Made by a program: the position numbers and the translations under genes. Below are positions 9,969 through 18,913 of a stretch of DNA of 64,000 bases, piece after piece. The DNA is from JADLDB01 sp040752975 (GTDB taxonomy: Bacteria; Myxococcota; Myxococcia; Myxococcales; Myxococcaceae): the NCBI GenBank assembly GCA_040752975.1, contig JBFMHF010000002.1, positions 71,701-135,700 of the forward strand. Reading direction: 5' to 3'. A model generated the notes under the pieces. It saw only the letters and a list, made by a program, of their open reading frames with translations, had not been told where the DNA came from and ran no database searches. Every line of letters starts with the position of its first letter. The first letter of the stretch is position 1.

Positions 9969-10745
9969 TCAGTTCTTTCCGAACCAGGTCTGGAGGAAGA
10001 CCTTGACCGCCGGGTGCTCCGAGTGGCGGAGCTTCGACGGAGGTCCCTGGTCGACGATCACCCCCTGCGAGAGGAAGGCGATGTTGTCCGCCACCTTGAA
10101 GGCCGAGGCGATGTCATGGCTGATCACCACGCTGGTGACGCCGAGCTCGCGCTTCGCGTCGAGGATCATCTCGTCCACGTAGTCGGTGGTGATCGGATCC
10201 AGGCCGGTGGTGGGCTCGTCGTAGAGGACGATCTTCGGGTCGAGGACGATGGCGCGGGCGAGCCCCACGCGCTTGCGCATGCCGCCGGAGAGATCCGCGG
10301 GGAACTTCTCCTCGACGTCCTTGAGGCCCACGATGGCCAGCTTCTCCTTCACCAGCGCGCGCATCTCGTCTTCGCTGAGGTCCTTGCGGTGCTCGCGCAG
10401 CGGGAAGGACACGTTCTCGTACACGTTCATCGAGTCGAAGAGCGCGGCGGCCTGGAAGACCATGCCGAACTTGCGGCGGACCTGCTCGAGCGCCTCCGGG
10501 CCGAAGGGCACGATGTCCTCCCCGTCGACGATCACCTTCCCGGAGTCCGGCTTGAGCAGGCCGATCATGTGCTTCATCAGCACCGTCTTCCCGCTGCCGG
10601 ACCCGCCCAGGATGACCAGGGTGCTGCCGGGAGGCACCTCCACGTTGATCCCCGTCAGCACCCGGTGATCGCCGAAGGACTTGTGGAGATCGACGATCTG
10701 GATCATCGGCGGCGCGTTGGCCGCTGCTGGCGCGAGCTTCACCAT
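9969..10745 (-). CDS. mlaF: MlaF-type ABC transporter ATP-binding protein
   Basis: 258 residues with Walker A GGSGSGKT, signature LSGGMRKRVGLARA, Walker B IVLYDEPTTGLDP and the switch His in VISHDIAS. The LSGGM form and DEPTTGLDPI are characteristic of the Mla/Ttg2A lipid-transport ATPases. ATG 10745 overlaps the permease stop (TGATG); an internal ATG at 10706 would remove only a short tail. It energises glycerophospholipid movement between inner and outer membranes together with the flanking permease and MCE protein. Confidence 0.93.
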   Translation of the reverse strand: MVKLAPAAANAPPMIQIVDLHKSFGDHRVLTGINVEVPPGSTLVILGGSGSGKTVLMKHMIGLLKPDSGKVIVDGEDIVPFGPEALEQVRRKFGMVFQAAALFDSMNVYENVSFPLREHRKDLSEDEMRALVKEKLAIVGLKDVEEKFPADLSGGMRKRVGLARAIVLDPKIVLYDEPTTGLDPITTDYVDEMILDAKRELGVTSVVISHDIASAFKVADNIAFLSQGVIVDQGPPSKLRHSEHPAVKVFLQTWFGKN

Positions 10746-11563
10746 CAGTGGAGGATCACCCCCACGAAGTAGTCGAGGATGAAGATGCCCAGCGCCGACG
10801 CCACCATCGCGTCGGTGGTGGCCTTGCCCACGCCCTTCGCGCCGCCCGAGGCGTTGAAGCCCTTGAAGCACGCCACCAGCGCCACGAAGAGGCCGAACAC
10901 CGCGCCCTTGATCAGCCCCTCCGCGATGTCCTCGGCGTCGAGCCACTGCTGCGTGCGCGTGATGAAGGTGCCCGCCGACAGGCCCTTCACCGCCACCGCC
11001 ACGAAGTACCCGCCGGCCATGCCCACGATGTCGAAGATCATCACCAGCATCGGGACCATGATCAGCCCCGCCAGCACGCGCGGAACCAGCAGGTACTGGA
11101 TCGGGTTGACGGCCATCGTCTCCAGCGCGTCCACCTGCTCGGTGACGCGCATCGTGCCCAGCTCGGTGCACATGGCGCTGCCGGCCCGCATCGTCACCAT
11201 CAAGGCGGCGAAGACCGGCGCCAGCTCGCGGGTGATGGTGAGCGACACCGTGGGGCCTACGAGGCTCTCGGCGTTGAACATGTCGAAGGCCCGCCAGCTC
11301 TGGTGGGCGAACACCATGCCCGAGAAGACTCCGGTGAGCGCCACGATGAAGATCGACCCGACGCCCACGAAGTCCAGCTGCGCGAAGAGGTTCTGCACGC
11401 GAAACGGAGGGCGCACCGCCCAGCGCAGCACGTCGAAGAGGAGCGTGAAGAGGCCCCCCAGCTCCTCCACCACCCTGTAGATGCCCGCGCCGAGACCCTC
11501 GATCGCCGAGTAGATCGGTCCGGGCTGCGGGGGCGGGGGGGACGACTCGACGGGCGACGACAT
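10745..11563 (-). CDS. mlaE: MlaE-type lipid transport permease
   Basis: 272 residues of the MlaE/YrbE family: about five hydrophobic segments and the conserved stretch RELAPVFAALMVTMRAGSAMCTELG followed by EQVDALETMAVNP, which couples to the ATPase. First gene of the three-gene Mla-like operon running leftwards. A proline-rich N-terminal ~18 residues precede the conserved part. The divergent zinc-ribbon gene starts 61 bp away. Confidence 0.93.
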   Translation of the reverse strand: MSSPVESSPPPPQPGPIYSAIEGLGAGIYRVVEELGGLFTLLFDVLRWAVRPPFRVQNLFAQLDFVGVGSIFIVALTGVFSGMVFAHQSWRAFDMFNAESLVGPTVSLTITRELAPVFAALMVTMRAGSAMCTELGTMRVTEQVDALETMAVNPIQYLLVPRVLAGLIMVPMLVMIFDIVGMAGGYFVAVAVKGLSAGTFITRTQQWLDAEDIAEGLIKGAVFGLFVALVACFKGFNASGGAKGVGKATTDAMVASALGIFILDYFVGVILH

Positions 11564-11624
11564 GCGCGTGCGCCGGACTCTACGTCACTTCGCCCTTCGG
11601 ACAAGTCGTGCTAGCCCACCGAGC

Positions 11625-12188
11625 ATGAGCGCGATTCGGACCGGCGGAGAGATCGACGCCTTCTGCGGCAAGTGCGAGCTCAACCTCGCGCACACCATCA
11701 TCGCCATGGTGGGCCCGAAGGTGGTGAAGGTGAAGTGCAACACCTGCGGGAACGATCACCAGTACCGCGGCGAGCAGCCGCTGGTGAAGTCGCAGTCCTT
11801 CGCCAACCCGAAGAGGCGCGCGTCGTCGTCCGCGGCGCCGAAGCCCACGCGGACGCAGGTGTCGTGGGAAGACAAGTTCAAGGGGAAGGACCTCTCCCGG
11901 GCGAAGAAATACAGCGTGAAGGACACCTACGCGCTGGACGACGTGATCGATCACCCCACCTTCGGCCTGGGCCTGGTGGTGGGCGTGCGGCAGGACAAGG
12001 TCGACGTGTCCTTCAAGCAGGAAGAGAAGGTGCTCGTCCACGGCAAGGGAGGCCCGCCGGCCGCGCCGCTGCCCCACCCGCCGCATCGTCCGCCGCCGTC
12101 GGCTCCAGAAGATCACCGCCCGGTGAAGGAAGAGCCCGTCGACGCGCCCGCGCCACAGCCTCCTCCGGACGCGACGCCTCAGACCTAG
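11625..12188 (+). CDS. Zinc-ribbon protein with CarD/KOW-like tail
   Basis: 187 residues. The N-terminal ~45 residues hold two Cys pairs (FCGKCELNLAHTI and VKCNTCGN), a zinc ribbon that reads like a nucleic-acid-binding or trafficking module. A basic linker follows, then a compact domain (VIDHPTFGLGLVVGV...VDVSFKQEEKVLVHGK) like small beta-barrels seen in RNA-polymerase-interacting or UvrD C-terminal proteins, and a proline-rich tail. Start chosen at ATG 11625, the first before family-like sequence. Function unknown. Confidence 0.75.
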   Translation: MSAIRTGGEIDAFCGKCELNLAHTIIAMVGPKVVKVKCNTCGNDHQYRGEQPLVKSQSFANPKRRASSSAAPKPTRTQVSWEDKFKGKDLSRAKKYSVKDTYALDDVIDHPTFGLGLVVGVRQDKVDVSFKQEEKVLVHGKGGPPAAPLPHPPHRPPPSAPEDHRPVKEEPVDAPAPQPPPDATPQT

Positions 12189-12227
12189 ACCGGGCGACGG
12201 CTCGCACCTTGCGAGATACCTCGAACC

Positions 12228-12812
12228 ATGCGGGACCCGCACACCAGGGGCGCCACGTACGGGGAATTGAAGGCTCTGCCCGAGAACATGGTGGGGCAGA
12301 TCGTGGAAGGCGTGTTGATCGCCATGCCCCGTCCGGCGGTGGGCCACGCCTACGTGACCTCGAGCCTGGGAGTCGAGCTGGGAGGGCCGTTCGGACGCGG
12401 TCGCGGAGGCCCCGGAGGGTGGGGCTTCCTCGACAAGCCCGAACTTCACTTCGCCCGCAACGTGCCCGTCCCCGACATCGCCGCCTGGCGGCGCGAACGA
12501 ATGCCCGAACTGCCGTCCGCCGCCACCCCGTTCCTGACGCTCGCCCCCGATTGGGTGTGCGAGGTCCTCTCCCCCCGGACCGCATCGGTCGACCGGATCC
12601 AGAAGCGGCGGGTCTATGCGCGCGAGAAGGTCGGGCACTTGTGGATCATCGACCCCCTCGAGCGGGTGCTGACGGCCTACGCGCTTGACGGCGCTGACTT
12701 CCGCGAGCTCGGCACGTGGGGCGGGGACGAAGATCGCCTGGTGCGGGTCGCTCCGTTCGACGCGATCGAACTCGATCTCACGGCGCTCTGGGCGCCCCAA
12801 CCGCCTCCCTGA
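12228..12812 (+). CDS. Uma2-family (DUF820) PD-(D/E)XK protein
   Basis: 194 residues of the Uma2 putative restriction-endonuclease-fold family: an opening TYGELKALPENMVGQIVEGVLI, VPDIAAWRRERMP carrying the metal-binding Asp, APDWVCEVLSP carrying the acidic residue, then YAREKVGHLWIIDPLERVLTAY. This family is common in cyanobacteria and myxobacteria with no settled function. Its 3' end overlaps the convergent pseudouridine synthase gene by 35 bases. Confidence 0.85.
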   Translation: MRDPHTRGATYGELKALPENMVGQIVEGVLIAMPRPAVGHAYVTSSLGVELGGPFGRGRGGPGGWGFLDKPELHFARNVPVPDIAAWRRERMPELPSAATPFLTLAPDWVCEVLSPRTASVDRIQKRRVYAREKVGHLWIIDPLERVLTAYALDGADFRELGTWGGDEDRLVRVAPFDAIELDLTALWAPQPPP

Positions 12813-13479
12813 GCAGCTCCACGCAGCGGCGGAGATCCTCTGGCAGCGGCGCGGTGACTGACAGTCCGAGCTCCGGAGCTTCGAGCGCCTCGGCGTGGAG
12901 CGGCGTGCGATCGAGCACCACCTCGTCGCCCGCCCCTCCCAGGTCCTTCGCGGTCAGAGGTGCCTTCCGCCCGTACTGGTGATCGAAGAGCAGCGGGTGC
13001 CCGGCTGACTTGAGGTGAACGCGGATCTGGTGCTGCCTGCCGGTGAGCGGCTCCGCTTCCACGAGGCTGGCCGCCGCGAAGAGCTCCCGTGGACGGACCA
13101 GAGTGCGTGAGGGCTTCCCTTTCTCTCCGGGGCGCACCGGTCGCATCTTCCCTTTTCGGGCCTCGGTGAGTTCGACGTCGAGGTCGAGCGCCGCTGCCAC
13201 CCTGCCCTCCACCAGCGCCACGTAGCGCTTCTTCACCGCGCCGCGCTCGAAGGCCTCGTTGGCCGCGCGGTGCGCCTCGGCGGTGGTGGCGAACACGAGC
13301 ACGCCGGACGTGTCGCGATCGATGCGGTGACAGACCCACACGCGCTCGCCGAGCTGCGCTGCGAGGAGATCGCGCGCGCACGGACCGCCCTCCTCCGCCC
13401 GCCCGGGGATCACCAGGAGCCCGGCCGGCTTGTCGACGGCCACCAGTCCGCCGGCGGTGGCGAGGACCCTCAGCTGCAC
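12778..13479 (-). CDS. RluA-family RNA pseudouridine synthase
   Basis: 233 residues with the RluA catalytic motif HRIDRDTSGVLVF (catalytic Asp in RID) near residue 53 and the downstream TGRQHQIRVHL motif. It lacks an N-terminal S4 domain, so it is a short RluA-type enzyme; the target (rRNA or tRNA uridine) cannot be read from sequence. GTG start four bases after the upstream peptidase stop, so it is cotranscribed with the two M16 genes. Confidence 0.9.
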   Translation of the reverse strand: MQLRVLATAGGLVAVDKPAGLLVIPGRAEEGGPCARDLLAAQLGERVWVCHRIDRDTSGVLVFATTAEAHRAANEAFERGAVKKRYVALVEGRVAAALDLDVELTEARKGKMRPVRPGEKGKPSRTLVRPRELFAAASLVEAEPLTGRQHQIRVHLKSAGHPLLFDHQYGRKAPLTAKDLGGAGDEVVLDRTPLHAEALEAPELGLSVTAPLPEDLRRCVELLREAVGAPRAP

Positions 13480-13482
13480 GCG

Positions 13483-14811
13483 CTACTCGAGATCCGTCGG
13501 GCGCAGCACGGTGATGGGCCCATACCGGCTGACGAGCGGCTTCAGGGCCTCGGCGTTTCCCACCAGCGCCAGGACGCGATCTCCGGTGAAGAGGTACTTC
13601 TGGGCCGCCTCCGCCGCCTGCCTCACCGTCACCTCGCTGATCCGCTCGCGGTAGCTGGCGATCCAGTCCTGAGGGAGACCGTAGTGCACGACGTCGGCGA
13701 TGGCCCCGGCCACCGCTTCGTTCGTCTCCAGCCGCCCGGGGTAGAGGCCGCAGATGTAGCGCTGCACCGTGGCGAGCTCCTTCGCCGAAGGCCCCTTCGC
13801 GCGCATCCGCTCGACCTCGGTCAGCGCCACGTCGATCAGCGTGTTGATGCTCTCGGTGCGGGTGAAGGACGAGACGGTGAAGCTGCCGCCCGCGCTCAGC
13901 ATGTCGAAGGCCGAGCCCGCCCCGTACGACAGGCCCCGCTTCACGCGGATCTCCGTCACCAGCCGCGAGGTGAACCCGCCGCCCAGGACCGCGTTCATCA
14001 CCACCAGCGGGAAGTGATCCGGATGGCCGCGCCTCACGCCCTTCGCGCCGATGCGAAGCTGCACCTGCGTCTGCTCGGGCTTGTCGACGATCACCACCTC
14101 GCCCGGCTTCTCGAGGCCGCTCCAGGCCGGCACCTCGGGGGCGAAGGGAGGGCCGCCGGCCCAGCCGCCCAGCGTGCGCTGGATCACCTCGGTGACACCT
14201 TCCACGTCCACGTCGCCCACCACGAAGAGGTGCGCCACCTTCGGCCCGAAGCGCTCGCGATGGAACGCCACCAACTGGGCGCGGGTGAGCCGTTCGACGT
14301 CGGCCTTCCCCCCGCTGGACTCGAACGCGTAGGGGTGGTGGCCCCACACGGCGCGGCTCAGCGCGCGATCGGCCAGCGTGCCGGGATCGTCCAGCTCGTT
14401 CGCCAGCTGCGCCAGGGTGCGCCGTCGAGCCAGCTCGACCTCCTGCTCAGGGAAATCCGGCTCGCGGACGATCTGGCCCAGGATGCCCAGCATCGCCTCG
14501 AGGTGCCTGGAAGGCGTGGACAGGGAGACGACCACGTTCTCCTCGTTGGCGTAGCCACCCAGGGCCGCGCCGACGAGATCCACGGCCTCGCTGATCTCGT
14601 CAGCCGACTTCCCTGCCGCGCCGCGACGCAGCAGGCGCGACGCGAAGTCCGCCACGCCGCGCTCGCCGGGGAGATCGAAGGCGCTGCCCGCGCGCACCAC
14701 CAGCCGCACCGCGACCAGCGGCAACGACGAGCGCTTCACCACGTGCAGCGTCAGCCCATTGTCCAGCACGCGCACCTCGTGTGGAGGCAGGTGCAGCGGC
14801 CGCAGCTTCAT
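13483..14811 (-). CDS. M16-family peptidase-like subunit lacking the zinc motif
   Basis: 442 residues with the two-domain M16 fold (NGLTLHVVKRSSLPLVAVRLVVRAGSAFD; later GGGFTSRLVTEIRVKRGLSYG). Where an active enzyme has HxxEH, this one reads GVADFASRLLRRG, so it cannot bind catalytic zinc. Such proteins normally form a heterodimer with an active M16 partner, here the upstream gene. ATG 14811 has GAAGG 5 nt upstream; a GTG at 14835 overlapping the partner's stop (GTGA) is an alternative. Confidence 0.9.
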   Translation of the reverse strand: MKLRPLHLPPHEVRVLDNGLTLHVVKRSSLPLVAVRLVVRAGSAFDLPGERGVADFASRLLRRGAAGKSADEISEAVDLVGAALGGYANEENVVVSLSTPSRHLEAMLGILGQIVREPDFPEQEVELARRRTLAQLANELDDPGTLADRALSRAVWGHHPYAFESSGGKADVERLTRAQLVAFHRERFGPKVAHLFVVGDVDVEGVTEVIQRTLGGWAGGPPFAPEVPAWSGLEKPGEVVIVDKPEQTQVQLRIGAKGVRRGHPDHFPLVVMNAVLGGGFTSRLVTEIRVKRGLSYGAGSAFDMLSAGGSFTVSSFTRTESINTLIDVALTEVERMRAKGPSAKELATVQRYICGLYPGRLETNEAVAGAIADVVHYGLPQDWIASYRERISEVTVRQAAEAAQKYLFTGDRVLALVGNAEALKPLVSRYGPITVLRPTDLE

Positions 14812-14831
14812 GCCTTCGGTCCGCTCGCGCC

Positions 14832-16166
14832 TCACGCCTGGGCTCCATTCGAGGGGACGAGCGTGACGACGGCGCGCCGCTCGGCCGAGAGGTACCTGGC
14901 CGCGGCGGCCCGCACCTGCTCGGCGGTGATCGCCTCGTAGCGGGAGACGAGCGCGAGGCCTTCCCGCCAGTGGCCCAGCATCAACTCGTAGGTGCCCAGC
15001 GCGTGCGCTCGGCCGTTGTTGGTGGCCAGCTCGCGCAGCAGGTGCGCCGAGAGGTTGTTCTTCGCCTTCTCCAGCTCGCGGGGGGTCAGCCCTTCCTTCG
15101 CCACCTTCTCCAGCTCCGCGTAGAGCGCGGCCTCGGTGCGCAGCGGCTCCGCGCCGGGCTTGAGCTCGAGCATGACGGTGAAGGCGCCCGGGTCCAGTCG
15201 CCACGTCCAGTCCACCGAGACCCCCACCGCCAGCTCCTGCTCGAAGACGAGCGACTTCGTGAGCCGGCTCGACTGCCCCACCGACAGCGCGTACTGCAGC
15301 ACGTCGAGGGTGAGGGTGTCGGGGTGCGTCGAGGCCGGGCCGCGCCAGGCGATCATCAACATCGGTGCCTGGGCCGGGTGGCGCACCTCCGCGCGGCGCT
15401 CGCCCTTCTGCTCGGGCTCCGAGTCCACCACCCGGGCAGGCGGCGGGCCCGGCTTGATCGTGCCGTAGTGCTTCTTCAGCAGCTTGAGCGCCTCGTTCGG
15501 CTCGAAGTCGCCGGACACGTAGATGATGGCGTTGTTGGGCGCATAGTAGGTGCGGAAGTACTCGAGGCAGTCCTCGCGGCGGATGTTCTCGATGTCCTTC
15601 ATCCAGCCGATGACCGGCCACCGGTACGGGTGCGCCTTCCACAGCAGCGTGGACAGCTCCTCGTCCACCATGCCGACGATCTCGTTGTCCACGCGCAGGC
15701 GCCGTTCCTCCATCACCACCTGGCGCTCGCTCTCCAGCATCTTCGGCGTCACCTGCAGGCTCTTCATGCGATCCGACTCGAGATCGATGACCGTCTCGAG
15801 CGCCTCGGCCATGAAGTCCTCGTAGTACACGGTGAGATCCGTGGAGGTGTAGGCGTTCGACGTGCCGCCGTTCGACTCCAGCACCCGGTCGAACTGGCCC
15901 GGGCCGTACTTCTTCGCGCCGTTGAACATCATGTGCTCGAAGAGGTGGCTGATGCCGGTGATCCCCGGCCGCTCGTTGCGCGAGCCGACCCGGAAGAACG
16001 TGTAGAAGCTGCAGGTGGGCACCTCGTGCGAGGGCAGCAGCCGCACGGTCAGCCCGTTGGGCAGCTTCGCCTCGATCACCGACTCGGCGATCGGCTGAAG
16101 CGCGGGGAGGATGGGAAAGGGGGGCGCCTTCGTGCGGACGGCGACGCTGGAAGCACGGCGGGGCAT
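14832..16166 (-). CDS. Zinc-dependent M16-family peptidase, active subunit
   Basis: 444 residues. The inverted zinc motif HLFEH is present in GISHLFEHMMFNGAKK, followed by the usual downstream Glu (ESERQVVMEERRLR). The C-terminal half holds the conserved R/Y region. It degrades peptides, probably in the periplasm or cytoplasm, with the inactive partner downstream. ATG 16166 is chosen because AAGGAG lies 5-6 nt upstream; an in-frame ATG at 16208 gives 14 more residues without signal-peptide character. Confidence 0.92.
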   Translation of the reverse strand: MPRRASSVAVRTKAPPFPILPALQPIAESVIEAKLPNGLTVRLLPSHEVPTCSFYTFFRVGSRNERPGITGISHLFEHMMFNGAKKYGPGQFDRVLESNGGTSNAYTSTDLTVYYEDFMAEALETVIDLESDRMKSLQVTPKMLESERQVVMEERRLRVDNEIVGMVDEELSTLLWKAHPYRWPVIGWMKDIENIRREDCLEYFRTYYAPNNAIIYVSGDFEPNEALKLLKKHYGTIKPGPPPARVVDSEPEQKGERRAEVRHPAQAPMLMIAWRGPASTHPDTLTLDVLQYALSVGQSSRLTKSLVFEQELAVGVSVDWTWRLDPGAFTVMLELKPGAEPLRTEAALYAELEKVAKEGLTPRELEKAKNNLSAHLLRELATNNGRAHALGTYELMLGHWREGLALVSRYEAITAEQVRAAAARYLSAERRAVVTLVPSNGAQA

Positions 16167-16242
16167 CAGGACTCCTTGCGGGGTGTACGGACAGGAGAAC
16201 GTACTCACGAGCCTCGCCGTTGGCCTGCGGAAATCGCAGGCG

Positions 16243-17295
16243 TCAACGCGGCGCGTGACGGTTGAGGAAGGCCAGCACCGGCGCCCACACCTCGTCGGCC
16301 GCGCGCTCGGCGATCACCAGGTCCATGTGGCCGTACTCGCCCTTCGCGCCGTTCGCGCGGGTGATCAGCAGCCACTCCTTCGGGCCACCCAGGGCACGGA
16401 AGCCGTCCTTCACGCCGGGCGCCAGCGCCACGCGATCCAGCCGCGCAGCCACCACCAGCACCGGCGTGGTGATGCCGGCCATGTCCCGCTTGAAGTCCAG
16501 TCGGCCGTCGAGTGACTGGAAGCGGCCCCCGTCCAGCATGGCGATGAGCTGCAAGGCCACCCCGCCCGCGACGTCGGCCGTGCCGTACGCCATGAGCCGT
16601 TGCCAGGACGCGGTGGTGCTGGACTGCGGGTTGTAGAAGAAGCGCTGGAAGGGTCCGTCGTCGACCATCGTCTGGAACGGCGCCGCCGCGTGCGCCCCCA
16701 GGGCGCTCGGGATCATCACGTCGGGGCTCACCACCTTCGGGGCGACAGACCGCAGCCACGTCTCCAGCCCCGTCCCCCAGTCGAGCCGTGTGGGAGAGCC
16801 GAGCGTGGCCACCGCGTTGAGCTCGCTCCCGCCCTGCGAGAGGTACGCGTACGCCACCAGCCCGCCCATCGAGTGCCCCACGTAGTCGACCGCCGGCGCC
16901 CCAGTCGCCGCGCGAACGTGGCGGATCACTGCCGGGAGATCGAAGCGCCAGAAGGAGTCGAAGGTGATCGGCGGTGGGCGACCCTTTTCGGCGTCGATGC
17001 CGTCGGAGTCGCCGGCGCCGCGCACCGACATGGTCCACGCTTCGCGGCCGTGGGCCGCCAGCCAGCGGGCCAGGGAATGGCGCTCGTCGAGATCCAGGTT
17101 CCGCGCGTTGGCGGAGATGCCGTGGCAGAGGATCACCGGGAGGCCGGTGGGCGGCCCCGTGGGGCGGTAGCGCGTGACGGAGATCTCCCAGCCGTCGTCC
17201 GTCTTCGCGCGGTGACTTTCCGCCTCGGGTGGGAGGGGGACGAAGCGCGTGGCAGCACAGGAGGACAGCAGCGCGCACACCATCGCGAGCCTCAT
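16243..17295 (-). CDS. Alpha/beta-hydrolase lipoprotein
   Basis: 350 residues. A short hydrophobic N-terminus ends in the lipobox LLSSCAA, so it should be a lipoprotein. The hydrolase core has an oxyanion strand VILCHGISANARN, nucleophile elbow YVGHSMGGLVAYAY with Ser, and a late His near KGEYGHMDLV. It resembles lysophospholipase/lipase-like hydrolases. Its start overlaps the previous hydrolase stop by 4 bases, making it the last gene of the pseudokinase operon. Substrate unknown. Confidence 0.85.
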   Translation of the reverse strand: MRLAMVCALLSSCAATRFVPLPPEAESHRAKTDDGWEISVTRYRPTGPPTGLPVILCHGISANARNLDLDERHSLARWLAAHGREAWTMSVRGAGDSDGIDAEKGRPPPITFDSFWRFDLPAVIRHVRAATGAPAVDYVGHSMGGLVAYAYLSQGGSELNAVATLGSPTRLDWGTGLETWLRSVAPKVVSPDVMIPSALGAHAAAPFQTMVDDGPFQRFFYNPQSSTTASWQRLMAYGTADVAGGVALQLIAMLDGGRFQSLDGRLDFKRDMAGITTPVLVVAARLDRVALAPGVKDGFRALGGPKEWLLITRANGAKGEYGHMDLVIAERAADEVWAPVLAFLNRHAPR

Positions 17296-18257
17296 CGCGC
17301 CCTCCCCTCACCCCCGATCGGGTCATTGCGCAGAAAGGCCTCGAGCTCGGTGAAGACACGCGACGGGGCCTGCGCGCCGAGGAGCAGGGACACGTGCGAG
17401 AAGTCGTCGCCCGTCTCGAAGCGGCTGAACGTCCTCAGCCGGACGTCGGCCTTCGACTCGCCCCGCAGCGGCGCGCAGAGCTCGGGCCCCGCGAAGCCGT
17501 CCCCCAGCGCGAGGAAGAGCAACGTCGGTCGATCGAACTCCCGCAGTCGACGGCGCACGGTGGTGCCGTCGTCCAGCGGCAGATCGCCCGTGCGCATCCA
17601 CGCGAGCCATTCGGTCGACTGCCCGCGGGAGAGATCGCGGGTGCCCAGCGCGCGCAGCGCCGCCAACGTCCGCGGAGGGAAGCGCGTCTCCATCGCGAAC
17701 AGGAGCTCGAAGTCCCAGGCGCCACCGGGTGAGGCGGCGAAGTCCGAGAAGTGCCCCCCTTCCGCGAGGAAGGCCTCCGCCAGCGCGCTCGGCACCTCCG
17801 CCTCCACGGGCGTCGCGAGCGCCACCACGCGGCGAACCGGCAGCTCCCGCCCCGCCGCGGCCAGGGCCAACGTCCCTCCCCAGCCGTGCGCGACGAGATC
17901 GACGGGCTCTCCACGCTCCGAGGCGATCACCCGGGCGATCGCGGGGAGATCGAGGTGGATCCACGCGCGGAGGCTTGCCCCCGGATCCGCCCTGCCCTGC
18001 CCTCGAAGTTCGGCGACGTACACCGCGTACCCGCGGCCGGCCAGCCAGCGGGCGAGCCCCTCGCGGTGGAGATCGAAGAGCGGCCGCCCGAAGCCGATCT
18101 CCCCGACGAGCAGCACCGGGGCGCGCGCGCCGCCCCCGCCTGGCGGGAGGTACCGGTACAGCGCCAACGACGCGCCGTCCTCGGTGACGACGCGCCGGTG
18201 AGAGACCACGGGCTCGGGCGAGGACGCGAGGAGCAGCGCCGCCACCAGCGCGGTCAC
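17292..18257 (-). CDS. Alpha/beta-hydrolase homologue without nucleophile serine
   Basis: 321 residues with a short hydrophobic N-terminus and a fold clearly similar to the downstream hydrolase (LVGEIGFGRPLFDLHREGLARWLAGRGYAVYVAELRG). The nucleophile elbow reads LVAHGWGGTLAL: residue 125, where GHSMGG enzymes have Ser, is Gly. A late His region (DDFSHVSLLLG) remains. It is therefore probably non-catalytic, perhaps a binding or regulatory partner. GTG start overlaps the response-regulator stop (GTGA) and its own stop overlaps the next start. Confidence 0.78.
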   Translation of the reverse strand: MTALVAALLLASSPEPVVSHRRVVTEDGASLALYRYLPPGGGGARAPVLLVGEIGFGRPLFDLHREGLARWLAGRGYAVYVAELRGQGRADPGASLRAWIHLDLPAIARVIASERGEPVDLVAHGWGGTLALAAAGRELPVRRVVALATPVEAEVPSALAEAFLAEGGHFSDFAASPGGAWDFELLFAMETRFPPRTLAALRALGTRDLSRGQSTEWLAWMRTGDLPLDDGTTVRRRLREFDRPTLLFLALGDGFAGPELCAPLRGESKADVRLRTFSRFETGDDFSHVSLLLGAQAPSRVFTELEAFLRNDPIGGEGRAR

Positions 18258-18913
18258 AGCTCGACGATCCCCGCCTTGAGCGCCAACACCACCGCCTCGA
18301 CGTGCGAGTTGACGCCCATCTTCCGGTAGATGTGGGAGAGATGCGTGCGCACCGTGCGCCGCTCGAGGCTCATCACGCTGCCCACCTCGGCGTTCGACAG
18401 GCCCTTCGCCACGTACTTGAGGACGTCGAACTCGGTGGGCGTGAGGTTCCAGGGGTTGTCGGGCTTGTCCTTCTTCGTCTGCAGGGAGTGGAAGTAGTTC
18501 CAGAAGCGGCGGGCGATGATCGCCTCCAGCACCGTCCCCCCGGCCATCACCTCGTGAATGCCCGCGCGGATCTTCTCTGGACCCACGCGCTTCACCAGGT
18601 AGCCCGACGCGCCCGCCTGCATCGCCTCGTAGACCTTCTGCTCGTCGTCGAAGGACGTGAGGATCAGGATCTCCACCTCGCCCGCGCGCTTCTTCACCTG
18701 CTTCGTCACTTCGATGCCGTCGATGCCGGGCAACTCGAGATCGAGGAGGACGAGCTGGGGCCTCAACCGGACGATCTCTTCGACGGCGGCCTCGCCCTCC
18801 ATCGCCGATCCGACGACCTCGAGCTCTTCGAAGGTGCCCAACACCTTGAGCAGGTTCTTCATCAGCTGCGGCTGATCCTCGACGACGAAGACTCGGGTGC
18901 GCTCAGAGCTCAT
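18254..18913 (-). CDS. NarL/FixJ-type response regulator
   Basis: 219 residues: a receiver domain with acidic pair E12/D13, phospho-acceptor D58 (LVLLDLELPG), Thr in LILTSF and Lys in YLVKR, all intact; then a C-terminal LuxR-type helix-turn-helix (~150-215: LTPTEFDVLKYVAKGLSNAEVGSVM, RTVRTHLSHIYRKMGV). ATG 18913 overlaps the pseudokinase stop by 4 bases. No histidine kinase is in the neighbourhood, so the phosphate source is unknown. Confidence 0.93.
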   Translation of the reverse strand: MSSERTRVFVVEDQPQLMKNLLKVLGTFEELEVVGSAMEGEAAVEEIVRLRPQLVLLDLELPGIDGIEVTKQVKKRAGEVEILILTSFDDEQKVYEAMQAGASGYLVKRVGPEKIRAGIHEVMAGGTVLEAIIARRFWNYFHSLQTKKDKPDNPWNLTPTEFDVLKYVAKGLSNAEVGSVMSLERRTVRTHLSHIYRKMGVNSHVEAVVLALKAGIVEL

